Origin: Diaporthe sp. PMI_573
Lineage: Eukaryota; Ascomycota; Sordariomycetes; Diaporthales; Diaporthaceae
Length of the DNA: 64,000 bases
NCBI GenBank assembly: GCA_021399435.1
Contig: JAJTUP010000008.1
Location: 434,001-498,000 of the forward strand
Direction: 5' to 3'
Each line of letters begins with the position of its first letter. Positions within the stretch are counted from its first letter, which is position 1. Shown here in pieces: positions 9,032 through 21,858 of the stretch. The translations under genes were made by a program, and so were the position numbers. The notes under the pieces are model-generated. The model was given only the letters and a program-made list of their open reading frames with translations, was not told the DNA's origin and searched no databases.

Positions 9032-12000
9032 TCATCCACGCCCGACCATGACGTCCCTGTAATACGCAAACGCCAACTCGTTCGAGTACTTCATGTACGC
9101 ATCTTCCGTGAGCGGCAGGCCGAGGACTTGGGTGAGTGAGGTCTATAACGCGAAAATCAGGTTAGCATGATGCCGGTCGAGATCATTCAGCTGCTCAGGA
9201 GTGGTTATGAACATACCTCGCCCTTCTTGGCCAGCTCAACAACAACCTTGGCCACCTCGCTCGCCATGTCCGCCACGGCTGCGACCTCAAGCACGTCCGC
9301 GTCCTGCCTGACCTGCACGCTCTCGTGCAGCGCCGGCAGGCCGGCCATCAGGCCCTCGACCACGCGCGGCGGCACGGTGGCGGCGGACCCGTGCTCGACG
9401 TGGCGGATGAGCTCGAGAAAGTCGCGGTAGAGCCTGCCGCCAAAGTTCCAGTCTGGCACGAACCTGCCCGCGTCGTTGCCGAACTCGGCCAGCAGGTCGT
9501 CCAGGCCGTCCCAGTCGCGCTCGATGATGGCCGCGGGCGCGACCTGCTTGGTGAAGGTCCTGTGCGCCTCGGCGTAGCTGCCCGCCCGCAGCAGGTACAC
9601 GACCTCCTGCCTGGGGTTGCCCTTGACGCTGCGCATGTACAGCGCCTTGGCCTGCCAGACCCACTCCGCAGGGATCTTGAAGGTCTGCGTGAGCGTCGTG
9701 AAGTCCTCGCTCTGCTCGCTTCCGATCAGCTTGGCGTGGTGTGAGAGGTGCTCCTGGATTGCCTTGGTTCGTGCCGCAGGGTTGGTCAGGTGCAGGAGGA
9801 CGAAAACGCCTTCAAGCCAGTGGCCATCGTTGGTCAGCTGCCACGCGAATGTCAAAGTCGCAGCGTCTGCCTTGTCTTCTGCGTCTCGTCCGAATGAGAC
9901 CTTTCCGGTGTTGACAAGAGCTTGGCCCAACTGCCAGCACAGGCGGTTGTCCAGGGGGGACAGTTGCGAGTTTTCGGGTCGGAGGATGTCGGCCAGATCG
10001 ATCTCCTTGTCGGCATACAGCTTCAGTAAGCCCCACAGGAGATCCTCGCGCAGGTCCTTGTCAGGGTCATCCCATAGGGCAGAGATGCCTTGCTCGGCGA
10101 ACCATGGCTGAGGTCTCGGCTCCTTGTCTTGTTGAATGTCTTCTGCAAAGGAGTGGATCGCTTCGACGACATCATCGGCTGAGGTGATTGCATACCACAG
10201 GCGGAGCCCGAATGCTTGCTTCCAGTCCAAGCCGAATCGTTGTGAGAGCACGAATGACTCCATTCGGTTCTCCATGGCCCCCTTCGTGCCCTCGACGGCG
10301 CAGACGTTGCCTCCAAGTAGTTCATAAATGGCACGGATGGGCTCAGTGAACTCAGACAAGACGTTGGCCTCACGCCATTCCTTGACCTGCTCCCGCATGT
10401 CTTGCATGAGTTGGTCACTGGTCCCAATAAGTGAGACCAGAGTTGCCAACCGGAAGTTCTTGCCATCCAGCAGATGCTTGCAAGCGTCTGGAATCTGGTG
10501 ACCGGATAGAGAAGCGATGGCCTTATCCTCGGGGGATCGAGCCATGCCGACAGCTCTATTAGACGCCTCTTCGACAGTGTTCTGCCAGAACTTGGAGAGG
10601 TTACGTCGGCGAGCCTGACGAAGCCCAGACGGTGGAATTCTATTCCCTTCGACGTCGGTGACTGGATCAAAGAGGATGCTGGCAAGCTCCCAGACCATCT
10701 TCTCGTGGGTGTTGGCCGGATTCTGCAGGTCCTGTCCGTGGAAATATGCCGTCAAAGTGTCAATCGGGCCCAGCGAAGCAGTGGGAACATTATCGACGAG
10801 GTTGACACGGGTCAAAGCCATTTGATTGGCCAGCGACTTTGGTGAGGTCTCGTTGGAGAACTTCGCAAAGCGAATGTCGCGATGCTCAGAGACGATGTTG
10901 AGTCTACCCATAGCCATGATGCCATCCTTCTCAAGAGCTCGCCTAGATGATCTGGTGATGGTCTTGGGTGTGGTAGAAATGACCAGGGTACCATCCGGGC
11001 CCCAGCTCGGGCGGAGGGTGTCGTGGAAAGCCTTGTCGGCAGGATCCATGTTCGCTTCGTCCTCCTCTCCGGTCTTGTCTTGTCTCTTGTACGGCCACTA
11101 GAAAGAAAGGGAAAGTCTTAGTACGAAGCACATTATATTGAAGGCAATGCATATGAATAAATACAAAACGTCCACAACCAGCAACCCAGCCCATGCGTGA
11201 AAAACATTTCTAACAGACAGATGTGGTACCGACCTTGAATCCTGACGTGGGAATGGGAGCCGGCGCAGCTCTCGCCGGCGCCTTTGGCTTTTCGAACAAT
11301 GAGTTCATGAGCTCGATGCTCGTGGCAAATCCACGGCCATCCGGCACGGCTCTTGGCTTTGCCTGCGGAGCATCCTGCCGTGTACTGGCTTTCAGGTCGT
11401 CGTAGGTCTCTTCCTCGTTGATGGCTTTCAACGCAGCGCGATCTCGCTTTGCTGGGCCGATGGTTTTCTGGAGCATATCCATCCAGTCATCACCATCGGC
11501 GACCTGAAGCTTGAAAGGCGCGTTTGAGTCCTTGATAGCACGCATTCTGGCCCTCATGATGCCGCCAGGCGTCTCTTGGTACTCAGCCATCGATCCATGG
11601 TAAGGCGAGTCATAATCTGGCTCCGCGGCTTGATGATACCCAAGGTAAGCACTCGTATCTTGTGCCTCGGGTAGAGCATGCTCTTCGTCCATTATTTCAT
11701 CCTCGTGGTGTTCTAAGGCTTTGGACAGAGAGCCCGCGGAGCGGTTAGATAAAAAAGACTGCTCGTTGGCGTCGGCCATTTCCTCCTCGTCGTCCGAAAC
11801 GGCGCCGGTGTAGTCGAAAGCGCCAGGAAGAGCACGTCGCTTCCGACTGGACTCGAAAGTATCCTCAGGCTCAGGGTGCTCATGCTCAACCTGGAACGAG
11901 GACACGGGTGGCGCAGGAAGGGCGGCATCCTCCTGGGCGACCTCAGCAAGAGTATCGCCTTCGGTGTCTTCCTCGTCGTAGTCGAGGCCGTAAGTGGTGA

Positions 12001-15000
12001 AGTGCTCGACCTCGAAGGTCCACACACCAGTTTCGGCGTTGTAGTCGATGAACTTCGTGTCGGGGATCTTCTTGAGGCGCTCAACATGCTTGTTGAATGC
12101 GCGGCCAGACTTCTCAGGGATTGGTGTCCGCTTGTCCCGGCCACGCGGCCAGGAGTGCTCCAGAGAGATCTCAGAAGGGACGTTCAAGCCCTTGCCGACT
12201 GGAGGCTTCTTCGCAGCGACAGGGTACACCGTGCAAGATCGGGTCTCCAGAACAACTATACCTCCCGGTATCTCATCCAAGTCGATGTTGGTGAGGTCGA
12301 CGGGTGCCTTGAACTGGACCTGTCCGACGTTTTGCCGACCAACGGTAAAGCTGGGCACCTGAGCTCGCTGGACACGGTTCATCTTCAAAATTTCCTCTTT
12401 GGAAGGACTCAACCAATAGGCGCCGGCTTCTTTGCTCGGAGAGGAGGCAGCGTCTTGAGGTGCAGAAGGAGTAGAAGCCTCCTCGTGCACAATCGCCAGT
12501 TCATTGCCCTTGACCTGTTCCATCTCAGGCTGAGCATCGGGACTCTTCGAAACACCGTTGGTCGTCAGGGTACCTCCGTTTGTCGGGCGGATGAAGCCCA
12601 GATCCTGAGCAGAGGCACTGGGGGTACCTGGTGTGCCATCAAGCGTGCCATTCTCGGACGCGTCAAGGCTGGTATCAAAGCTGACCCGTTTAGGGAGCTT
12701 GCGTGGGCCGGGCGAGTCTGCAATCTGCTTTTCTCTGGAGGGCGAAGAGAACAAGTCGAGGCGCAAGGACTTGTCGATGTTCAACTTCTTCAGACCTGCG
12801 CTGCCGTAGGGGCGAGTTCCCATGCTGGACGAGAACGAGCCCGGCGTCAAGATACTATCTTCGGCATTGAAACTCTTGCGCAGGTTGCTCGAGGAAACAC
12901 TCTTGCTGAGAGACCGATTCAGACTCCCTGTACCAAGCAAACTCTGCCCGAATCCACCAGGAGTGCTCCCTGCACTTGACGGTGTCGCTGGAGAGCCGTA
13001 GGTACTATACGAGAAGCCAAAGCCCCGCTTCACCGGTGTGTTAAACCTGGTGGATGATCCAGGGTTCAGCTTCCACATGGGGAGGATAGAGCCCTTGCGC
13101 TCCTTCTTCTTACCAGACAATGGCGTAGCAAGGGGGCCAGGGTTCTGTACTTCTCCATTCCCAAGCCCTGAAAACAGGGACGGTGTACCGTATGCATTGA
13201 CGTCGCCGATGCTAGCAGTCAATGTTTGGGGCCCTGGCTGTGAGTTCTGAGAGGCGCCGAAAAGAGAGTTTCCTAGGGCATTCTGTTGCGGCTGTTGAGC
13301 TGTCGACTGGCCGAAGAGACCACCACCCGGTTGCTGCGTATTTTGGTTTCCGAAAAGACCACCGCCAGCAGGCTGTCCCGTTTGACCGAAGAGGGAGGGC
13401 TTGTTTTGGTTCTGGTTGCCCCCTAAGCCACCGAACAACGATGTTGTGCCAGGCTGCTGCTGCTGCGTCTGGGTGTTGGATCCCAAGCCGCCGAAAAGGC
13501 CACCTCCAGCCTGTCCAGGCTGTCCGGCGGTGCTATTTCCGAAGAGGCCACCACCACCAGTTGCCGGTTTGTTGGCCCCCCCAAACAAGCCCCCACCGCC
13601 TTGCTGCTGAGTGTTGCCAAACGCACCTGCGTTAGCAGTGGTATTGTTCCCGAACAAGCCTCCTCCAGCGTTTTGCTGAGTTCCGGTGTTGCCGAAGAGC
13701 CCTCCTCCGGTAGTGGCTGCAGGCTTGTTCTGGTTTCCAAACAGGCCTCCACCGGCCTGCTGCGTGTTGTTTGTTCCAAACCCGCCGGCGCCGAAGCCTG
13801 TGGACTGGGGCTGCTGCTGAGTGGTGTTGCCGAAAAGACCACCGCCCGTGTTGGTTTGTTGCGTGTTCGTATTCCCGAAGAGACCACCGCCTGTATTCGT
13901 GGGGTTCTGGCCAAAGCCGGTGCTGGTTCCAGCATTGGCGCCAAAGCCAGTGCCCGTTGTGCCGCCCCCGAATCCGCCTCCGAATCCAGTTGTGGTAGCA
14001 GGCTTGTTTGGAGTGTTTCCGAACAAGCCACCACCTGTATTTCCACCGAAGCCAGTCGTGGCAGTGTTCGCGGTTCCGAATCCACCTGTCGTACCACCTG
14101 TAGAGCCGAATAGCCCGCCGGCCGGTGCTGGCTGACTAGTCGTGGTCGAGTTGCCAAAAAGACCTCCACCGGTCGCAGGCTTGTTCTGTCCACCAAAGAG
14201 ACCTCCTCCACCGGTCGCACCGGCACCGAAGCCGCCTGCGTTCGGTGTGTTACCGAAGCCGGTGGTGGTCGCATTATTTTGGGTGTTGCCAAAGAGGCCA
14301 GTGCCGGTGTTTGTGTTTCCGAAGCCGGTGTTCTGAGTAGGATTGTTGCCAAAGCCCCCTCCAAACCCAGAGGGCGCTCCAAAGGCGCCGCCACCGCCTG
14401 CTGGACCGTTGCCGTATTGCCGGCCCTGAGCATAGTCTGCCATCCTCAGCTCTTCGATTGAGAACTTCTTGTATGGTTCTTGGAACAAAATGTTCTGGAA
14501 AGAGTTCTGTGCGGTGCTGTTGGGCTCCTTCTCTACAGAGGGGGTGAAAGCCAGAACAGCAGTGCCAGGGGGGTCTCCGACATTTGTGCCTATTCCAGGG
14601 TTGTTGGTCGCACCTCCGAACCCGCTGGTGGTGTTGCTGCCACCGCCGAAGGCACTGCCACCTCCTCCAAACATCGAAGTCCCAGTGCCGGGTGTGGTAT
14701 TGGTTCCGCCGCCGAAGGCAGTTGACGTCTTGTTGGCGCCGAACAAGGAGTTGGTGGCTCCACCGCCGAATGGTGAAGAAGTGGCAGCAGTATTGGTTCC
14801 AAACCCACTTCCAAAACCAGTGCCACCGGACGTTGTCGTCGCCGCTGAGCCAAAGAGTCCGCCTCCCGCTCCGGTCGTAGCGGCACCAAATGCGGGTTTT
14901 GCGGCACCGAACCCTGTATTGCCCGAGCCAAATGCACCTGTATGGAGAAGTTGTTAGAAAAACAAGACTGTCTCACAGCAGTCCGATGTGAATTAGAAGA

Positions 15001-15522
15001 CGCCGGCGGCCTTAGAAATAGAGAAATGCTTGAAAGAAGGGTGACAAGGGGATGAGATGTGTCGAAAAGACATCTGGCGCATTCCACGGTAGTGCGGTGA
15101 GTCCACCCAGGACCACGTCGACCAGTGAAACGCGGCGCTCGCGGCGTTCAAAGGAAAGTGATGTATCATACCCCCAGTATTGCTGCCAAAGCCACCTGTG
15201 GTGCCCCCACCAAAGAGGCCGCCCCCGGGGTTGGTTGTCTGCGCTGGCGCGCCAAACGCAGGAGTGCTGGATCCGAAGGCTGGTAGTTGGGAGCATCGTG
15301 TCAGCCGAGGCGGGTGAAGGTTGAGGCCTGGCGCGAGAGCAAGAGCAAGAGCAAGAGCAAGAGACAAAAAAAAAAAGGCACGAGTATCACTGCGAGAAAA
15401 ATAACGTGGAAGTACGTACCGGGTGTAGTGTTGTTGGTGTTTGCACCAAATCCGCCGCCGCCGAAGGTATTACTGGGTTGGTTGTTCTGGCCGAAGCCAC
15501 CGCTGCCGAATCCGAAAGACAT
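9032..15522 (-). CDS. NUP145: Nup145 precursor (Nup98-Nup96 type nucleoporin)
   Basis: Self-cleaving nucleoporin whose N part is an FG-repeat mRNA-export nucleoporin and whose C part is a Y-complex scaffold. Exons 15420-15522, 15172-15279, 11234-14937, 9217-11097 and 9032-9142 give about 1,968 residues. The start MSFGFGSGGFG matches the family. FG and GLFG repeats fill the first 600 residues, interrupted by a Gle2-binding (GLEBS) motif near 217-246 (EPYKKFSIEELRMADYAQG). The autoproteolytic domain runs from about 905 (YWLSPSKEEILKM) to EVEHF|TTYGLDYD. Cleavage after Phe1050 leaves Thr1051, releasing roughly 1,050- and 918-residue proteins. After SGFK the splice to WPYKRQ leads into the Nup96 alpha-solenoid (MDPADKAFHDTLRPSWGPDG), ending in the short exon TSLTQVLGLPLTEDAYMKYS. 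The donor at 11233 reads GTCGGT. Confidence 0.95.
15337..15376. repeat. Microsatellite and poly-A run in NUP145 intron 1
   Basis: About 4.5 copies of GAGCAA (15337-15363) are followed by 11 A residues (15366-15376). On the coding strand this is a TTGCTC repeat next to a poly-T tract inside the 140-bp first intron (15280-15419). Confidence 0.85.
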
Positions 15523-16918
15523 ATTGGAGATGGTCGGAGGTGCAGTAGCCCTGCCAGGCACGGGTGGGTGCGAAGGGTGAGATGATCAAGGGCGCGAGGG
15601 CCGTGGATCGCGCGCCGAACGCGTCAATGTGTCGAAGGCGCGACACGACTGGGCCCCAAGTCGCAGTCGACAATCGAAATACAGGTTTCGGTCGCGATGT
15701 CTGGGTGGGACGACGGGGCTTTCGCGCGACCGCGGCGGGTGCTCGAGCTTTGCCTCGTTGAGGAGGAGGTTGGGGATGAGGTCGAGGTCGGGACGGGTGG
15801 GAGTTTTTTTTCTTCAGTTGCAGGGGAACATGAGGACAGGAGATCTCCTGTAAGAAAGAGAAGGAGCTGCCCGTCCTTGGAAGTTGACGACAATCAAAAA
15901 TGCAAGACTCGCCAGAATCAAAAGGAAAATGGAGCCATGTGAAGGCTGTCGCAGACAGGGAGGTTGAGGGTTGGTGACAGCTCCTTCGCAAGCTTCCACG
16001 GGGGTGGTGGTGCTGTGTGTGAAAAGCGGTGCTGGGAGCGACTGGGGCGATAATCAGTTTAGGCCAGTGGGCAGACAGTGGCTCTCAGGCAAAAGCTCGA
16101 GCACCAGCCAACCGACCTCCTTGGGCTCTAAAGAGGCCCAGCCCACCGTGCCTGGGCCACCCAGTGTGGGCCAATCAGGGGCGATTGCGGTCCTGCACTG
16201 CTGCTGCCTTCAGGTGGATTAGTCAGTCCAGTCCTGACAGGCCAGATTCATTGGTCAATCCCGCGGTGAGGACCCTCTTCGATTCTGCCTTGCAAGCTTT
16301 ACATGGCAAATACATGTCACAAATAGTATCAGATGACCAACACTGCCTTTATAAAGTAGGACAATGGATTGTAATGAGTCAATGCCAGCCCTCAGCAGGA
16401 TCAGTGACTGAGAGAGAAGGTCCAGGCTGCCGCTGTTCAAGAAAATGCTGACATATCACAACAGATGTTGGCTGTTTTGGAAACCGGCCAGCGCCCATGC
16501 GACCCCCGCTCCTGTGTAACTACCCCTTCAGGAACCGGAGATGCTCCCCATGAGGTAGTTGGCATCAATTTTCAGGACGCAGGGCGTACCAATCCGAGGC
16601 CAAACGAAGAATCTGGAACTGTTTACGGGTGTTACCCATGGACTTCCGCATGGACCAAAATGCATTCCCGAACTCTGGGATTCCCAACCCGGCAGCAGAG
16701 AAGCCTCTTGATGCCCTTCAGACTTCCCCTTGTGGTACAAGAGCTAGACTGCTTTTACTTTTTGAGTCGAATACTTCCTGGCATCCCATACAACGGAGAT
16801 ACAGAGGCAGTGAGACTGGCAGCGCAGTGGACGAGTGTTTTGAATTGATTAAAAAATGACAGCCACCGGTTGGATTCCTGGACCACCGTGCCCCTCCAGC
16901 CTGTTACTTTTGTTCATC
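15523..16918. other. Upstream region of NUP145 and downstream region of the SGNH gene
   Basis: 1.4 kb with no credible gene. The part next to 15522 must hold the NUP145 promoter and leader. The rest is the 3' flank of the esterase gene. An in-frame upstream ATG at 15561 would add 13 residues to NUP145, but the family start is at 15522. Confidence 0.45.
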
Positions 16919-17823
16919 TTAGACGCCCAGGGACTGCTTTACATAGTTGATCAACAGCGGCGAGATTCTCGACTGGATCAATCGGTCGCCCTGCTCATTC
17001 GGGTGGACACCGTCTCTCAGCATGGATGTCGTGAAGCCAGTGTAACAGTCCGCGATGACTATCGGAGATTCCGTGCTATTCAGACCAGCAGCCCAGGAAG
17101 GAATGGCATCGTTAATGGAAACAATGGCGTTGTTATTGAAGGACAGGGGAATGACCTTGTCAACCTGTCACGGGTGTGAGTCTATTGTTAGGCAAGGTAT
17201 TTGTATGACAGAACCACCATTAGAATAGAACATTGAATATACTTACGATGAACTTGGCCTTGGGATTGTTTGCTCGGACGGTCTGCACAATCTTGGTGTA
17301 GGCAGCGGTGATCTGGGCAGCAGTATTACCGCGTGTGACATCGTTTGTGCCCAGCATAAACATGACAATATCTGCTGGCGTGTTCTTGATCCAGTTGGCA
17401 ATGTAGTTGTTGGCAATATCAATGGCCAGCCAGCCAGAGTGACCCTCATTGTGCTGGTCCCACTGTCATACGCAACGTCAGCCGCCTGATGCTCTGTATA
17501 TTGTGTCAATCCACACCGAGTGATGATGGAGCAACTTACGTTCGCGGTCTTAGGCTTGCAGTTCTGAGGGTTGCTACTTTGTGATCCGACGTACTGCACC
17601 TGGCTCGACAAGTTGGCAGCCGCGAGGTCGTCCCAGACGTAGGCACGCCAGCATGTAATCTCCGTGATGCTGTCCCCCAAGGGCACTGAGATCTTGTGAG
17701 TAACTCAATAAATCTATGTCGTTTGGTCTCTATGAAATTAGACTTACTGATACGCAGCTTGTTCTGGGCCAAGCCACAGCTGAAAAGGGCCGAGGCCGCC
17801 AAAACAATCTGGGGGAGCTGCAT
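16919..17823 (-). CDS. Secreted SGNH/GDSL hydrolase (CE3-like acetylesterase)
   Basis: Small extracellular serine esterase of the SGNH fold. Exons 17748-17823, 17540-17685, 17247-17462 and 16919-17164 give 227 residues. Residues 1-20 form a signal peptide (hydrophobic core IVLAASALFSCGLA, then AQ). Block I is MPLGDSIT, with catalytic Ser31 in GDS. The Gly block is in NEGHSGW. Block III is LGTND (112-115), supplying the oxyanion Asn. Block V is DGVHPNEQGD, with Asp197 and His200. All three joins are in phase, and the intron inside LRI|MPLGDS rebuilds the block. The order of blocks and the EGHSGW motif resemble carbohydrate esterase family 3 acetylxylan esterases, but the substrate is inferred. 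It is the only gene in a gene-poor stretch. Confidence 0.88.
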
Positions 17824-20010
17824 GTCGACAACCTAAGTCAAAGAGGCTTGGAATCGCAGGTTTGCAATGATGGGCTCAGAATCAAGCCTGTGTGAGACTA
17901 GGATAACTATACCAGATCCCAAGCCTGTGTGCTTAAATGGAGGCCCGAGAGGATATATATAAAGTTCTCTATCTTCTATGTCACTTGGCAATGTCCAAAT
18001 CTACGGCTAACCCAGAGAAAATGCGACTGGCGAGAATGGAAACCAAGATGCTGGATATTTTCATTAATTTACCCCTGATCTTTAACAACCTTTCGAGCAC
18101 GGCGATAAAAGTATGCAGCCGCGTGTGTGGAACAGTCTTTTTCCGGTAACATTCAAAGATGTTGGCGAATTAGGCTGAAGTGAGTTGGCATGCGGCACTA
18201 CAGCAAGAATGGCACCAAGGTCGTATCGGCATTTTTTCCTTCCCTTCGTCCTGAATCTGACAACGGCAGGTTGTCTTAGCCTCTCTTTATGACGGCTTGT
18301 AGGCTCCGTGTGAGTGGAACACAGATCCCTGCAATATTAACCTTAAAAATGATTAACGTGTTGAGAACCCATGAGGCCTGACTAAAATAGGACAGGACGG
18401 TGGTATTAAATGTGCCATGTGCCTGACGTCTCAATGACCTGCAGCTATAATTGTTACTGCGGTCCACCGGATCAATGGAAGTCGTTCAAAACTACTGCGT
18501 CCCTTTGGGACAACATGCCTCTCCTTACTTTCACCTCCCATGCCGCGTCTTGCATTCCTAGTGCTACTGTTACGGAGCAAGAAACCCTATTGCGCCAAAC
18601 CACCAACTAAAAGAAGGACGTTACAATGCCGAGAGCATTGCCGCGGCTTAAATTTATATTCGTACAGTAACAGCTGCTACCCAACAGCAGACCACCCAGC
18701 TGCTTCAACTGTCCACGTTGCCGCACAAGTTCCTGTTCAGTCCTCCTGCGGTTGAAAAAGAGTCTCCGTGCCCGAACGTGAACAGGAATAGGTATTCCTC
18801 TGAGATGCCAATTTCTCCAAGGAGCCAACGGCCCAGCGCTGAGAGACATCTAGAAGAGGGATGTACCATGGGGGTAAGGCATTTGATCTCCTTGGAGATT
18901 CCATTGCAGTTTATTTTTGACGAGGCTTGCGGAAATTGGGAATCATCTCACATCCGCAGGGAGCCATTGGCCACAGCTGGCTAGTTGAGGGGTTGTGTAT
19001 CAAGTAAATCTCGTGCGTGGTGCATAGAGGGTGTCCGTTTTGTTGTCTAAGAGGAGCAGCTTGCAAGCCTAGGTGGATTGATGTGTCCAAAGGTCTCGAA
19101 AGTGCCCTGTCTCTTAGAGGTAGACGACTAAAACTTGAGCTTTGAGACAGTCCGACCACCTCTGCCAAATATTCGTGGCTGACATGGAGCAGCTTAAGTA
19201 GTGGAGGTGGATCAAACGCCTCGTGTACGTCGGTTCATTCTCCCAGGTTCTTCCAGACAGAAGTTTGCAAGTATTTCCAAATTATAAAGATAATTGGAAT
19301 TACGCCTATGTTCCATTCGGGGTTCGAGATATGCTCAATTGATTTGTATTGTCATCGGGGTACTCCACAGGAGGTTGACTGGGTATTGAGCTGCCTGCTA
19401 TGTAGATGAATTCTCCCCAAACCATCCCAGTCCTCTTGTTAAAGAGGCTCGATCTGCGAAAGCTTATTAATCTAGCCTGAAATTATCTGAGACAATACAC
19501 ACCAGGGCTTCATGGAGGTCACACCACAGGAGTCTTGGTCACCAAAGACGTAGCTGACTTCAAGTCTTCAAGACGAGTTGGATTGTGTAGACTGAGCTTA
19601 AGTTGAAGGGTTGGCTTAGGGTCTTGCCTGTCACAACCTTTGGAACGACCCGGTTCTCCTCTACATCCCGTACGGGATAATAACACATTGACAGCTTACT
19701 TCCTACATGCCTCGACGCAACATCCAACAAATAGCAAGTCTACAACAGGTGACACGGGAATCCAAGAGTGACAGTGTACTACTCCCGACGCCAATAGAAA
19801 CAATAATGATTTATGAATGCTACCTAGGGACCTCCGAGGGGATATATCTTCATAATGAAAAATTTCGCACTCAAGCCCAGCAACGCAAGGCGCCACCCAA
19901 GGGAACACAACACACCAATATACCACGATGCACGCGCGCGCGAATTCTCTCTTTCTTTCATCGGTCAAACGAGCCTCTCTCCTTTATTCATTCATCCGTC
20001 CATCCACGCC
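17824..20010. other. Gene-free, visibly AT-richer interval
   Basis: 2.2 kb with no supported gene. From about 17.9 to 19.7 kb the DNA is clearly richer in A/T than the flanks and has only short broken frames. The right-hand end (about 19.7-20.0 kb) is the 3' flank of the epsin gene. I see no transposon protein, terminal repeat or target-site duplication. Confidence 0.45.
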
Positions 20011-21858
20011 TCAGAACTGGATCAGATCCCCCTGGTTGGCCTGCTGCTGCTGCGGCCTCGCCCCGAACGGGTTGCTCGAGCCCTGTCCGCCGAACCCGCC
20101 GTTCATGCCGCCGGGGCCCGTAGCCCCGTACGACACGGTCGGCATGCCTGTGAACTGCTGCCGGAGGAACGGGTTGTTGCCCGTCGCCTCGGCCGTCAGC
20201 CTGTTGGCGCCCGCTCCCGCGCTGTTGACGAACGTCCCCGGCGCTGTGTGCTGCGCTGGTATCCTGGTGTCGCCGGTGTTTCCGAACGTGTCCTGACCCT
20301 CGCCGCTGGAGAGGAGCGCGTTGAGTCTCGCCTCGTGCTCACTCATTGGTTTGGACGGCGCCGGGGATGACTTTGGCGGCGGGGTGAAAGACGTGGCCTG
20401 GGGCAGGTTGAAGGCCGACAGCGTCTTTTGCTCCGGAAGTGGGTTCAAGACCGACATTGATGGCATCTTGGACGGTCCAGGCCTGTTGAAGGGTGAAGCT
20501 GATTGCTGCGCAAATGGGTTGTTGGAGCCTGTCTTCATCGGGGCCATCGCGGATAGACCCGTGTTCTGGTTCGTGGCCCAGGGGTTGTTGCTCCCCGCTT
20601 GCAGGGGCGACTCCGTCTGCTGTGGCTGGAGCTGCTGCTGCTGCGCATATGGATTGTAGCCGGTAGGTTGTGGCTGGAACGGCTGCTGCATCATGTTTTG
20701 TTGGCCAAAGGCATCGAACCCGGTTGGCTGAGGTTGACCGAAGCCGTTTGAGAAGCCGTTCTGGTACCCAGTGGGCTGTGTCTGGAAGCCAGTATACGCG
20801 TTGGGCATGAAACCTGTGGGCTGGGGCTGCAGCTGGCTCTGATCGATAGGGTTCCCGAAGAAGTCAACGCCGCTGCCCTGCTGGTACCCTTGGTTCCATC
20901 CAGTCTGCTGGGGTTGAGTCTGCGTGGGGGTATCGTCAAACAGCGACTGGGCGTTCTGTTCTTCCAGGGCCCGTCGGCGCGACTCTTCCTCTTCCTTGCT
21001 CAACTTGATAGCCTTCGCGAGGTCGTCGTCCTCCGATTCCTGGCCCGGCCGACCCTCACGTCTCCTCCTGTCCTCCTCCTCCTGGTATTTGCTGGCCTCG
21101 AGGGCTAGCTTGTACTCGGCGTCCTCTTCTTCGTTCATTGGTCGTGGGCGACGCTCACGGCGACTTGGTGGTGTGTCGTGGGGTTGCGAGCCGTATTCTT
21201 CGAGGCCTGTGACGCGGGACTTCCACGACTTGCGGTCGCTGCGCTCAGCCCGCAAGCGCTCCTCGTCCAGTAGCAAGGACGTCAGCTCCTTCGCTGCCAC
21301 TCGAACTGCAAGGACAACTGTTAGCCTTGTTTCGCACACAAGATGTGAGATGTCACCACCCACTGTTTTGACCGACATCTCTGCCCTCCTCATCGGTATA
21401 CATGAACTCGCGGAGGGTCTTGATAATGTAGACGTTCTGCTTTGCCCATGTAACCACCAGCTCGGAGCCCTCGTGGAGGCAGTAGTCGAGGACCTTGAGT
21501 GCCTTCAAAACGTGCCTCCAGTTCTTGCCTTTGTCGTTCAACCTCTTGTCTAGCATGTCCATAATCTCGTAGAATTCGGTTGACCTAGGTGCGGCGGCAT
21601 TAGCTTAACATCGCGTTCAGCTCGGCGACGACTCGGCGACATACGAATTGTAGGTGAGCTGAGCAATCTCGCTCATCTGAGTGCCTGTTGGGCCCCATGG
21701 GTCATTGCTCGTCGCTGCATGGCTACGTCAGTTTGCGACATCCCAAGTTGTCCGGGCATAATTGTCGTGATTCTGGCCAACATACCCTCGCGCACTTTAA
21801 TCTGAACACCTGAATACCCCTTGGTGACATTTTTGACGCCTCTTAGAACCTTGGACAT
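20011..21858 (-). CDS. ENT1: Epsin (ENTH domain endocytic adaptor)
   Basis: Clathrin adaptor that binds PI(4,5)P2 and ubiquitinated cargo at endocytic sites. Exons 21786-21858, 21645-21714, 21364-21584 and 20011-21305 give 552 residues. The ENTH domain spans about residues 1-140: KVLRGVKNVTKGYS, ATSNDPWGPTGTQMSEIAQLTYNS, FYEIMDMLDKRLNDKGKNW, YCLHEGSELVV, RVAAKELTSLL, DRKSWKSRV. Two ubiquitin-interacting motifs follow near 182-198 (DAEYKLALEAS) and 213-229 (DDDLAKAIKLS). The disordered tail is rich in QPTG repeats and has three NPF motifs for EH-domain partners. It ends in DLIQF, a clathrin-box-like terminus. ENT1 and ENT2 cannot be told apart, since filamentous fungi usually have one epsin of this type. 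Confidence 0.94.

Noticed and set aside
13423..14433. 336-codon frame on the minus strand inside NUP145
   Set aside because: It is the shifted reading of the repetitive FG-coding DNA. The true frame carries GLFG repeats and the GLEBS motif.
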